A stretch of 64,000 nucleotides of DNA from the NCBI GenBank assembly GCA_002364085.1, contig DEXK01000014.1, forward strand, positions 101,495 through 165,494, read 5' to 3'. Of this stretch, positions 53,807 through 61,332 are shown in pieces. Positions within the stretch are counted from its first letter, which is position 1. The number at the start of each line of letters is the position of its first letter. The notes under the pieces were generated by a model. It was not told the DNA's origin. It saw only the letters and a program-made list of their open reading frames with translations, and did no database searches. The stretch is from Balneolaceae bacterium UBA3186. GTDB lineage: Bacteria > Bacteroidota > Rhodothermia > Balneolales > Balneolaceae. Both the position numbers and the translations under genes were made by a program.

Positions 53807-54226
53807 TCACTCAATAAGATTCAACGACTTCGCTTTTTCTACCGCTTGGGTTCTGCGCTTTACATCCAGTTTTTCGTAGAGATGAGACAGATGGGTTTTG
53901 GTTGTGTTTACAGAGACAAAGAGCTTGTCAGAGATCTGTTTATTGGATAATCCCTGAGCAACCAATTCTAATACTTCCAGTTCCCGCTCGCTGATCTTCA
54001 AATACCGGATGGCTTTTTCATTTTGCTCAAAAGGAGGAGATTCTATTTTGGTTTGATTGGTCAGCTTTTTCCCAGCCCACAATCCAAGTCCGGTAAAAAT
54101 AAGGGCAATAAAGAAAACGAAAACTTCGGTAGACAGCTCATGCACAAAATACCGATACTCGAAATACTCCAACAAGAAAACGAGTACTGCTAGTGAAAGA
54201 CCATATATGAGGATGGTTTTTTTCAT
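53807..54226 (-). CDS. Membrane-tethered LuxR-type transcription regulator
   Basis: A 139-residue protein. Two membrane spans (about 4-22 and 33-52) are followed by a short linker and a LuxR-type helix-turn-helix (about 78-136): ISERELEVLELVAQGLSNKQ, then VNTTKTHLSHLYEKLDV. It has no receiver domain. It would act from the membrane or after release by cleavage. The run of genes downstream on the same strand (DUF4199, DUF1801, DUF6265, VOC) is a plausible target. Confidence 0.88.
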   Translation of the reverse strand: MKKTILIYGLSLAVLVFLLEYFEYRYFVHELSTEVFVFFIALIFTGLGLWAGKKLTNQTKIESPPFEQNEKAIRYLKISERELEVLELVAQGLSNKQISDKLFVSVNTTKTHLSHLYEKLDVKRRTQAVEKAKSLNLIE

Positions 54227-54245
54227 GACTTAAAAACTAATTCGT

Positions 54246-54331
54246 AAAAACCCATCCCACAATCCCCTCCGGGGGAGGGGAAGCTTAGTTAATGTACTAC
54301 CAAATCTGAAATACATTTTAAGTGGGTTTTT
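54246..54331 (-). terminator. Nested hairpin/terminator after the aminopeptidase gene
   Basis: Outer arms AAAAACCCA (54246-54254) and TGGGTTTTT (54323-54331) enclose a GC-rich hairpin CCCCTCC-GGG-GGAGGGG (54264-54280). On the minus strand the last outer arm ends in T5. It separates the M29 gene from the tethered LuxR gene and is probably a terminator built from a repeat. Confidence 0.6.
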
Positions 54332-54335
54332 AAAG

Positions 54336-55439
54336 TTACTTCAATAACTCTTCCGGATTCAATCCTTTCAAATCATCCGTTACATATTTTCTTCCTTTTC
54401 GGATGAGTTCTCCATCCAAAAATACATCGGCACCAATGCAAACCAGATCCCAGTGAATGTTACTCGAATTTCCGTTTGGTGCGATCTCATAATCTTTCCC
54501 AAGTGTTAAATGATTGGAGCCATAGATCTTTTCATCGAACAGAATATCGTACATCGGCTTTTCGATCACAGGATTGGTTCCAAAGCTGAATTCCCCAAAT
54601 CGACGAGCACCTTCATCGGTGTCTAAGATATCTTTCAACGCGTCATTGTTGGATGAATCAAAATCCACAACCACACCGTTTTCTACAACCAGCTTCACAA
54701 ACTCAAAAGGTTTCCCCTGATATACCGATGGGGCGTACGTAATGTGACCATTTACAGAATCCAGGATCGGAGAAGTGAAGATCTCTCCATCAGGAATGTT
54801 GTGAGCACCAAAGCAAGGAACCCAATTCTGTCCTTTTACCGAAAACTTGATATCTGTTCCCTCGCCTTTCAAATGAATTTCATCAGTAGCGCGTAATCTT
54901 TTTTCCAACGGCTCCATAGCTGATTTCAGCTTGGCATAATCAACTAAACAAGCATCATAATAGAATTTGGTGAACTCACGGGTTGGCAGTTTGGCATTCA
55001 TCGCAAAAGCTGGAGAAGGATAGCGCATGATGCACCACTTGGTGTTGTTCACTCTTTCATCAAAATGAACCGGCTTCAGAAAGTTTTCTGAATACGCTTT
55101 ATTTGCTTCTTTACTTGCCTGAGAGTTCTCATAGATATTCTCAGAAGCACGAATTCCGATAAAAACATCCATCTGTTTCATAAGCGGAAGTTGATCCACA
55201 GAAGCCTGATTCTGCCAAAAACCAGTATCGCCTTTTTCAATCAACAAACGCTGCGTTTCTGTGTCTTCGATCTGGACAAAGGGATGCGAACCTTTATCAC
55301 GGATCTGTTCCACCAAAGCTCTTAACAGATCAATTCCGTTTAAACCGATGAGTTGAACCATTACATTCTCACCTTTCTGAAGTTGAGTGCTGTGTTCAAG
55401 AATAAGTGTTGCGAGGTCCTGGTCTTTTTGTGAAATCAA
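54336..55439 (-). CDS. M29 family aminopeptidase
   Basis: A 367-residue protein. Landmarks are LATLILEHSTQLQKGENVMV at the start, YPSPAFAMNAKLPTREFTKF, LKGEGTDIKFSVKGQNW, HNIPDGEIFTSPILDSVNGH, FGEFSFGTNP, and DEKIYGSNHLTLGKDY with SNIHWDLV near the end, where family metal ligands (Glu, His, Asp) lie. It is a thermophilic-type metalloaminopeptidase acting on free peptides in the cytosol. It stands alone between two hairpin regions. Confidence 0.9.
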   Translation of the reverse strand: MISQKDQDLATLILEHSTQLQKGENVMVQLIGLNGIDLLRALVEQIRDKGSHPFVQIEDTETQRLLIEKGDTGFWQNQASVDQLPLMKQMDVFIGIRASENIYENSQASKEANKAYSENFLKPVHFDERVNNTKWCIMRYPSPAFAMNAKLPTREFTKFYYDACLVDYAKLKSAMEPLEKRLRATDEIHLKGEGTDIKFSVKGQNWVPCFGAHNIPDGEIFTSPILDSVNGHITYAPSVYQGKPFEFVKLVVENGVVVDFDSSNNDALKDILDTDEGARRFGEFSFGTNPVIEKPMYDILFDEKIYGSNHLTLGKDYEIAPNGNSSNIHWDLVCIGADVFLDGELIRKGRKYVTDDLKGLNPEELLK

Positions 55440-55450
55440 TGTGGGATTGG

Positions 55451-55523
55451 TTAGTTTTTAGTGCTCAGTTTTAAGTTTGCTAGTGGCAGAAGTTAAAACT
55501 ATCAGCTCATAACTAAAAACTAA
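55451..55523. repeat. Nested inverted repeat between the ABC ATPase and M29 genes
   Basis: Outer arms TTAGTTTTTAG (55451-55461) and CTAAAAACTAA (55513-55523) and inner arms AGTTTTAA (55467-55474) and TTAAAACT (55493-55500) are perfect. It fills the 87-bp spacer and may end the ABC gene transcript. Confidence 0.65.
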
Positions 55524-55526
55524 ACA

Positions 55527-56144
55527 CTAATCACCCAACACTATCTTTTCGTCACAAAGAGCAATTTCATCAGGATCATTGGAAGCCAGAAAGATCAGGC
55601 AACCTTTTTCTTTTTGTTCTTGAAGTATACGCTGAACCAAAGCATGTCCGCTTGAATCCAGATTGGAGCCGGGTTCATCCCAAAACAACACTTCAGGATC
55701 TCGGATCAGGGATGAAGCCAGTTTCACACGCTGTTGTTGTCCCGTAGAAAGTGATTTGTACAACTTGTCTTTAAGAGAATCGGTTTCTGTTTTGCTGAGT
55801 AATTGCTGAATGTCCGTTTCGTTCAGATGTTGCTGACTTACTTCAGAAAGAAACTTCAGGTTTTCGAGAACAGTAAGCTCTTCATACAAAGAGATATACG
55901 GAGCAGCGTAGCCGATGTGATCTTTAAGTTCGGTTTGGGATAGCAGATCGCCGTTCAATTTCCACTCAATGGTTCCGGAGTTAGGTCTGAGTAATCCTGC
56001 CAGGCATTTCATCAAGGTAGATTTTCCACTTCCATTTGAGCCTGAAATGCCTAGTATCCCGGAATTATGCCCGAATTGAACATCCTCAAAAACCGTTTTC
56101 CGATTATATTTTTTGGTAAGACCTGTGACCGAAAGTGAAATCAT
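55527..56144 (-). CDS. ABC transporter ATP-binding protein, CcmA-like, orphan
   Basis: A 205-residue nucleotide-binding domain. Walker A is SGSNGSGKSTLMK, the Q loop is near GYAAPYISLYEELT, the signature is LSTGQQQRVKLA (one change from LSGGQ), Walker B is EVLFWDEPGSNLD, and the switch His is replaced by Asn in FLASNDPDE. The small size and pattern are closest to CcmA, the haem exporter ATPase, but no ccmB or other permease is adjacent. It may pair with a permease elsewhere. The substrate is unknown. Confidence 0.85.
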   Translation of the reverse strand: MISLSVTGLTKKYNRKTVFEDVQFGHNSGILGISGSNGSGKSTLMKCLAGLLRPNSGTIEWKLNGDLLSQTELKDHIGYAAPYISLYEELTVLENLKFLSEVSQQHLNETDIQQLLSKTETDSLKDKLYKSLSTGQQQRVKLASSLIRDPEVLFWDEPGSNLDSSGHALVQRILQEQKEKGCLIFLASNDPDEIALCDEKIVLGD

Positions 56145-56252
56145 ACGCTAAAGGTAGAAAGTATAATGCAAAAATATACTATGATGGAAAGATTCGTGTT
56201 GTAATGCCACTTTCTAGGCTTTATTTTCGTTCACCAAAATCATCTTACTTCC

Positions 56253-57914
56253 ATGCAAAAGGTCATTGACCAAATTACCGATAAATTTATAGGACAGATC
56301 GGAACAGAGCGTCCGTTTTACTCACCTCAACAGCTATTGAAGGCGGAAATACCTGTCTACATTGTAGAAAGAATTCGCCTTTTACTTGAAGACAAAGTGC
56401 TGTCAGATCTTAAAAAGACAGATTCTGTTTGGGTTGATACGGAAAATAAGTTGTTCGTTAGTGCTCAAAACGATTTTGAAAATGCGGCTATAAGCTGCTC
56501 CGTTATTCCGCACCAAAAGTTGTATGATATTCTGCATGCTACGGTTAGCGATATAGTTTCTGTTCTTGTTGAACCTCGAAAGAACATTGCTCCTTATATT
56601 TTTCGGGAAGAAACAGTGCTTTCGTTTGATGAAGTAAGTAAGCGTTGTGCCAGACTCATGGTTTACAAACATTTTGGAACCGCGATTCCTCTTTACATGA
56701 AGAAAAGAGAGCTGGATGAACTGACTATAGAACGCTGCCAAAGTCTGGTTTCAAATTTGGATGCACGGATCGTATCTGATTATACCGCTGAAAACTGGTC
56801 TCAAAAACTGGAAATGCTTTTTTCTCTTTGCGGAGGAAAACTCGCTCCGGAGCTTTTACAAAGATTCTTCAGAGATAAAGGTTTCGATAACACCGCTGAA
56901 ATTTTTTCTTCTATTGACGTAGCAGTTACGCAAAGTACCTTCATTGAAATGCTTTCGACCGAGAACTTCAAAATGGAATTGATAAAAGAGCAGGAAAGTG
57001 AGACTAAGCCAGTATCGGAACCGGTAAAACCGGCTGAAGTCGCAGAAGAAGCAAAGGAAGAAATTCCTGAAGACGCAGAAAAAGAAGAAAATTTAGCAAG
57101 TTTGTTTCAGTCCGAAGCTGTGGAGCCGGATATCAACGAGATTCTTGGAGATATCGAACAGGAAGAAACTCTGGTATTTGACAGTGTGGATGATTCGGAA
57201 TCTTTGAATAATATCTTCTTAAGTGAAGATGAAAATGATGATGCAGAAGAAGAGCATTCCGAGCCGGTCAGTAATCAAAAAGAAGACAAACAAGCGTTCA
57301 AATCAAACCTGACTTCTATTTTAGATCAGGCTAAGGATTCTTATGAAGGAGTAGTTCAGGGCGATGAAGAATTTGAAAGTGAATTGATAGAAGAAGACGA
57401 TCTTATTCAGGATGCTTTCCAACCGGACGAAGAAACCAAAGATCCGATTTTGGAAGAACATATTGGTTCGGAAGACGATGACCGCTCAGAAGATGAAGAA
57501 GAAAAGCCAATGTGGGCTCAGTTTTTGAGTGAAGATCAGATGGAAGTGATGATGGCTTCACGGGAAAAAGAGGAAGAACCTGAATCTGAACCCACGTTCA
57601 ATACACTGCTCGTTGAAGATGAAGACGATGAGATTTTTGTAGAAGAAGAGGCAGTTGAAGACAGTTCAGCCACTATGGAATTGAATGAGTATCTTATGGA
57701 CAGCGAGGATCGTTGGGTAAGCGATGTATTTTCCGGAAAACAGAAAGCATACGACCGGGGAATCAATGAGCTGGGACAATTTGATAATTGGAACGAAGCC
57801 TCTGTATTTTTACAACAAGAAATTTTCAGCAAACAAAAAGTGGATATGTTCTCGGAAGAGGCCAGCGAATTTATTGATACGTTGCAATCCTATTTTAAAG
57901 AGTATAAATCCTGA
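56253..57914 (+). CDS. Acidic protein of unknown function upstream of the carboxyltransferase
   Basis: A 553-residue protein that I do not recognise. The N-terminal part (1-240) is an ordinary mixed-helical domain (for example IDQITDKFIGQIGTERPFYS). The middle (about 245-500) is very acidic and low in complexity, rich in Glu, Asp and Ser, and probably disordered. The C-terminal part (about 470-553) is again folded (RWVSDVFSGKQKAYDRGINE, EFIDTLQSYFKEYK). No signal peptide is seen. Its stop lies 10 bp before the carboxyltransferase start, so the two are likely one operon. A scaffold or regulator role is only a guess. Confidence 0.7.
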   Translation: MQKVIDQITDKFIGQIGTERPFYSPQQLLKAEIPVYIVERIRLLLEDKVLSDLKKTDSVWVDTENKLFVSAQNDFENAAISCSVIPHQKLYDILHATVSDIVSVLVEPRKNIAPYIFREETVLSFDEVSKRCARLMVYKHFGTAIPLYMKKRELDELTIERCQSLVSNLDARIVSDYTAENWSQKLEMLFSLCGGKLAPELLQRFFRDKGFDNTAEIFSSIDVAVTQSTFIEMLSTENFKMELIKEQESETKPVSEPVKPAEVAEEAKEEIPEDAEKEENLASLFQSEAVEPDINEILGDIEQEETLVFDSVDDSESLNNIFLSEDENDDAEEEHSEPVSNQKEDKQAFKSNLTSILDQAKDSYEGVVQGDEEFESELIEEDDLIQDAFQPDEETKDPILEEHIGSEDDDRSEDEEEKPMWAQFLSEDQMEVMMASREKEEEPESEPTFNTLLVEDEDDEIFVEEEAVEDSSATMELNEYLMDSEDRWVSDVFSGKQKAYDRGINELGQFDNWNEASVFLQQEIFSKQKVDMFSEEASEFIDTLQSYFKEYKS

Positions 57915-57924
57915 TTAACTAACT

Positions 57925-59475
57925 ATGGAAAAGAACGAAAAAGTAGAACGTCTTGAAAAACTACGTGAGCAATCGAAACTGGGTGGTGGAAAAGCCCGCA
58001 TCGAAAAGCAGCACGAGAAAGGAAAACTTACTGCCAGAGAACGCATCGACCTGCTTCTGGATAAAGGTTCGTTCGATGAAATAGATGCTTTTGTAACACA
58101 CCGAAGTACCGCTTTTGGCCTGGATGAGCAGCAGTTTCTGGGCGACGGTGTAGTAACCGGTCACGGAAAGATCCACGGCAAGCCGGTGTATGTATTCAGT
58201 CAGGATTTTACGGTATTTGGTGGTTCTCTTTCCGAAACACATGCCGAGAAAATTTGCAAAGTGATGGACTTGGCACTCAAAAACGGCATTCCTGTAATTG
58301 GGTTGAATGATTCCGGTGGAGCAAGAATTCAGGAAGGCGTTTCTTCGCTTGGCGGTTATGCTGAAGTATTCTGGAGAAACAGTATGGCTTCCGGTGTGAT
58401 TCCTCAGATCTCTGCGATCATGGGACCATGTGCAGGTGGTGCAGTTTACAGTCCGGCGCTTACGGATTTCATTTACATGGTAGAAAATACCAGTTATATG
58501 TTCGTGACGGGACCAAATGTGGTAAAAACCGTTACGCACGAAGAAGTGACTTCGGAAGAACTGGGTGGAGCAATGACGCACAACTCAAAATCAGGAGTAG
58601 CACATTTTGCAACTCCGAATGATGCGGTTTGTTTGCAGGATATCAGAACGTTGATGTCGTATATCCCGCAGAACTGTGAAGAAAAAGTGCCGATGATCGA
58701 ATCCAAAGAACCGGATTCTGCAAAAGCCAAAGCACTTCATGATATTGTGCCGTTGAATCCGAACAAACCTTACGATATCAAAGATGTGATCGAAGGAATT
58801 GTTGATAAAGAGAGTTTCTACGAAGTGCACAAAGAATATGCTGAAAATATCGTAGTTGGATTTGCTCGTTTGGGTGGAAGAAGTATCGGAATTGTAGCGA
58901 ATCAACCGCTGGCGATGGCTGGCGTGTTGGATATCAATTCTTCCAAAAAAGGAGCGCGATTTGTTCGTTTCTGTGATGCGTTCAATATTCCGTTGGTGGT
59001 GTTTGAAGATGTTCCGGGATTCTTACCGGGCACCGATCAGGAATGGGGCGGAATTATCAAAGACGGCGCAAAATTACTGTATGCGTTCTGTGAAGCTACG
59101 GTTCCGAAAATGACAGTAATTACCCGTAAAGCGTATGGCGGAGCGTATGATGTGATGAATTCCAAGCATATCCGAGCCGACTACAACGTGGCGTGGCCAA
59201 CTTCTGAAATCGCGGTAATGGGAAGTAAAGGAGCGGTTGAGATCATTTTCCGAAGAGAAATTGCAAAAGCCGGCGATCCTGAAGCCAAGCAGAAAGAACT
59301 TGAAGCACAATATGCTGAAGAGTTTGCGCATCCGTATCGAGCAGCTGCCCGAGGATTTATTGATGATGTGATCAAGCCGGAAGAAACCCGAGCCAAACTG
59401 ATCAAAGCTCTGGAAGTTTCGCAAAACAAAGTGGACACCGTGCCGAAGAAAAAGCATGATAATTTGCCGTTGTAG
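57925..59475 (+). CDS. pccB: Acyl-CoA carboxylase carboxyltransferase (propionyl-CoA carboxylase beta type)
   Basis: A 516-residue full-length biotin-dependent carboxyltransferase. Landmarks are GKARIEKQHEKGKLTARERI, VFSQDFTVFGGSLSETHAEK, GLNDSGGARIQEGV, IMGPCAGGAVYSPAL, FEDVPGFLPGTDQEWGGII, TVITRKAYGGAYDVMNSKH and FAHPYRAAARGFIDDVI. It moves CO2 from biotin to propionyl-CoA (or a related acyl-CoA). The biotin carboxylase/BCCP partner is not in the window. The last codons encode PKKKHDNLPL; a diverged copy of this end lies at 60620-60652. A 7-bp tandem repeat starts inside the stop codon. Confidence 0.95.
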   Translation: MEKNEKVERLEKLREQSKLGGGKARIEKQHEKGKLTARERIDLLLDKGSFDEIDAFVTHRSTAFGLDEQQFLGDGVVTGHGKIHGKPVYVFSQDFTVFGGSLSETHAEKICKVMDLALKNGIPVIGLNDSGGARIQEGVSSLGGYAEVFWRNSMASGVIPQISAIMGPCAGGAVYSPALTDFIYMVENTSYMFVTGPNVVKTVTHEEVTSEELGGAMTHNSKSGVAHFATPNDAVCLQDIRTLMSYIPQNCEEKVPMIESKEPDSAKAKALHDIVPLNPNKPYDIKDVIEGIVDKESFYEVHKEYAENIVVGFARLGGRSIGIVANQPLAMAGVLDINSSKKGARFVRFCDAFNIPLVVFEDVPGFLPGTDQEWGGIIKDGAKLLYAFCEATVPKMTVITRKAYGGAYDVMNSKHIRADYNVAWPTSEIAVMGSKGAVEIIFRREIAKAGDPEAKQKELEAQYAEEFAHPYRAAARGFIDDVIKPEETRAKLIKALEVSQNKVDTVPKKKHDNLPL

Positions 59476-59502
59476 GTGAAAGGTGAAAGGTGAAAGGTGA
59501 AA
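59475..59502. repeat. Tandem repeat GGTGAAA x4 after pccB
   Basis: Four perfect copies of a 7-bp unit start at the last base of the pccB stop codon and run into GGGG. It marks the left edge of the accessory region and could vary in copy number. Confidence 0.85.
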
Positions 59503-59517
59503 GGGGCTTTCTTTGCC

Positions 59518-59567
59518 TGATGCTGAGCGATAAGGAAATTTTTTGTTCGGATAATGATATGTTATAG
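59518..59567. repeat. Tail fragment of the accessory-region repeat ending in a GTTATAG core site
   Basis: About 50 bp (from GATGCTGAGCG to GATATGTTATA) match the last part of the repeat at 62444-62642. It ends in GTTATAG (59561-59567), whose 10-bp extension GTTATAGGGC is the exact reverse complement of GCCCTATAAC at 60008-60017, as expected for the left boundary of an integron cassette. Confidence 0.6.
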
Positions 59568-59587
59568 GGCTCAACTAATTCACAAAA

Positions 59588-60016
59588 TTGAGACACATTC
59601 TAAAAATACTAAATACCAATTGGATTCACTTATTTGGCTTTTTAATAGCAGCTTATTTAGGTGGTATTTTCTTCAAGCTTATTGGAGTAGAGTCAGAACA
59701 AAATTGGTCTGAAGTATTTTTCGATAATATTTTACTCATACCCTTTTCTATTTTAATCTATGGAATTCCAATTTTGATTGGGTTTTATTTGATAATCATC
59801 ATATTGGATTTTTTAATCTTTTATTTCACGGGCATAAATACAACAAAAGTGGTACTTATTGAATGGATATTAATTGTTACACCATTCTTGTATTGGGCTT
59901 TCAAATATGAATTTTGGATCTGGTTGCCTTTATCACTTTCACTACTGATTACTCAAGTTCTTAGAGTAAAATGGATAAATAGATTTCGTGAAATAAAACC
60001 AAAGGTCGCCCTATAA
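59588..60016 (+). CDS. Hypothetical integral membrane protein in a cassette-like unit
   Basis: A 142-residue protein with a TTG start (MRHILKILNTNWIH) and four membrane segments (about 13-30, 42-75, 90-107 and 112-125). I do not recognise the family. It starts 26 bp after the core site GTTATAG, and its stop lies inside the R'' box of the attC-like site, the tight packing seen in integron gene cassettes. It is AT-rich compared with pccB. Confidence 0.6.
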   Translation: MRHILKILNTNWIHLFGFLIAAYLGGIFFKLIGVESEQNWSEVFFDNILLIPFSILIYGIPILIGFYLIIIILDFLIFYFTGINTTKVVLIEWILIVTPFLYWAFKYEFWIWLPLSLSLLITQVLRVKWINRFREIKPKVAL

Positions 60017-60134
60017 CAAGCGTTTCAAGTCGGACGCAGGTAGGGTTCGCAGTTAAGCTTGTACCCAATAAAAATATTCAGTTACTTCAATAAAAACCGA
60101 GAACCTGCGCCGCTTAAACGCAGGGTCGTTATGT
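60011..60134 (+). repeat. Integron attC-like recombination site
   Basis: R'' CTATAAC (60011-60017) and R' GTTATGT (60128-60134) are the outer boxes. The left arm GCGTTT-C-AAG-T-CGG (60020-60033) pairs with CCGCTTAAACGC (60110-60121), leaving C60026 and T60030 unpaired. CGCAGGT (60035-60041) pairs with ACCTGCG (60103-60109), leaving A60034 out. A 61-nt variable loop remains. Extrahelical bases, inner and outer boxes and an imperfect palindrome are the hallmarks of attC. No integrase is in the window. Confidence 0.75.
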
Positions 60135-60151
60135 ACCTAAATTTCTAAAAA

Positions 60152-60619
60152 ATGAGTGAGATTAAAGAAGTAGATCCAGAATTTTTGAAGAAGGAAGGAA
60201 TGCTACCAGCGATACTGAAGGAGCTAAACCATTACAAGAATAATCATCGCTTACTTCTTGTGGTATCTTGTACTTTTTCAGAATTAATGGTTTCTACTTT
60301 AATTGAAGCGTATTGTAGAAATGGAAAAAATATTAACAAGAACACAAGAGATTTTCCATTTTCTGTAAGATTAACACTTTTATATGAAATGAAAATTCTC
60401 AATGAGGCAGAATTCAAATCTCTTAATTGGTTAAGAAAAAAGAGAAACGATGCGGCTCATAAACCTGATTTTAAATTCACTAACCAACACTTGCCAAGTT
60501 GGGTTGATGAAAATCATTCTAACCCAGATAAATTATTTAGTTTGTGCATTAATATAATTGGCGTGTTCTGGAATCGTCATGTTCAGCTATTTAAAGAAAA
60601 ATTACCCGTAGATAGTTAA
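60152..60619 (+). CDS. HEPN-like protein with an Rx4H motif
   Basis: A 155-residue all-helical protein. The motif RNDAAH in LNWLRKKRNDAAHKPDF is the Rx4-6H active motif of HEPN ribonuclease-type domains, placed late in the protein as usual. The earlier helices (LLLVVSCTFSELMVSTLIEA) fit the same fold. HEPN proteins often act as toxins or in phage defence, but many DUF4145-like members have no known role. It starts 24 bp after the R' box of the attC-like site, has no nucleotidyltransferase partner, and is followed directly by a copy of the pccB 3' end. Confidence 0.7.
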   Translation: MSEIKEVDPEFLKKEGMLPAILKELNHYKNNHRLLLVVSCTFSELMVSTLIEAYCRNGKNINKNTRDFPFSVRLTLLYEMKILNEAEFKSLNWLRKKRNDAAHKPDFKFTNQHLPSWVDENHSNPDKLFSLCINIIGVFWNRHVQLFKEKLPVDS

Positions 60620-60652
60620 GCCGAAGAAGAAGAATGATAATTTGCCATTTTA
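60620..60652 (+). pseudogene. Diverged copy of the pccB 3' end
   Basis: 33 bp match 59442-59474 (last codons of pccB) at 29 positions. Translated in the pccB frame it reads PKKKNDNLPF and then TAA, against PKKKHDNLPL and TAG, so even the stop is kept. It begins at the base after the HEPN-like stop. It may be the displaced original end of pccB after an insertion of about 1.15 kb. Confidence 0.7.
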
Positions 60653-60750
60653 ACCTCTTTCCCAAGCTCCTGATTGGGAGAAACGAACGGAGCTCCTGCT
60701 CCACACAAGTATTTTTTTATTCATATTCAGACATTCTCAAAATTTATTAA
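60653..60750. other. Spacer with small inverted repeats
   Basis: It holds CCCAA-N8-TTGGG (near 60661-60678) and a GGAGCTCCTGCTCC stretch, of the kind seen in dispersed intergenic repeats. No gene is seen. Confidence 0.4.
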
Positions 60751-61083
60751 ATGAATAAAAACATCTTATTTATTTGTAGTCAGAATAAACTTCGTAGTCC
60801 AACTGCTGAACAAGTTTATGCCAGTAGAGATGACTTGACGGTATCTTCTGCAGGGCTTAATAATAGCGCTAAAAATCGTGTGTCAGGAGAGCTGCTTGAA
60901 TGGGCGGATATAATATTTGTGATGGAAAAAAATCATATCAACAGACTGCGCAAGAATTTCAGAGAATATTTAAAAGACCAAAAGATCATTTGTTTAGATA
61001 TCCCGGATATTTATGAATACATGGAGCCGGCTTTAGTCGAAGTACTTCAAGCTAAACTGCCCAGATATCTGGGGTTTCCATGA
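60751..61083 (+). CDS. Small low-molecular-weight tyrosine phosphatase-like protein
   Basis: A 110-residue protein. The phosphatase loop CSQNKLRSPTAE follows the CX5R(S/T) pattern of low-molecular-weight phosphatases, and the general-acid region DIPDIYEYM near residue 90 is the DPD-like loop. It is shorter than classic family members (about 150). Other motifs are SSAGLNNSAKNRV and WADIIFVMEKNH. It is probably an active phosphatase; the substrate is unknown. It lies alone between the pccB-end copy and repeat copy A. Confidence 0.85.
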   Translation: MNKNILFICSQNKLRSPTAEQVYASRDDLTVSSAGLNNSAKNRVSGELLEWADIIFVMEKNHINRLRKNFREYLKDQKIICLDIPDIYEYMEPALVEVLQAKLPRYLGFP

Positions 61084-61122
61084 TCATAACCTACCGCAAG
61101 CCTCATACCGTTTGTTTGCGGT

Positions 61123-61315
61123 AAAGTAGACCTTAGTCTAAACTAGCAAAAAGTAATTTCTCGCAAGGCAATTGATTTCATAATCCGTAGGGACAATTCA
61201 TGAATTGCCCCTACGGATAGAGCACACTGATCCGGAGTTTTTAAAACTAGCATTTTTACGAAGTTTCAGCGATGTTAACTGAACGGATAACGTAAATACT
61301 TGTTCGGTTTAATAT
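61123..61315. repeat. Accessory-region repeat, copy A
   Basis: A unit of about 195 bp shared with copies B and C. It contains a 34-bp near-perfect palindrome (61184-61217; arms TCCGTAGGGACAATTCAT and its complement, one mismatch), then a conserved block GATCCGGAGTTTTTA..CATTTTTACGAAGTTTCA and ends near TTGTTCGG. It follows a TACCGCAA..TTGCGGTA hairpin (about 61092-61122). The tail differs from copy B in the last 15 bp. Confidence 0.8.
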
Positions 61316-61332
61316 CTATATAGTCTAACAAC

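Noticed and set aside
55527..56144. CcmA of a complete haem-export operon
   Set aside because: No ccmB, ccmC or cytochrome c maturation gene is adjacent, so only a CcmA-like orphan is supported.
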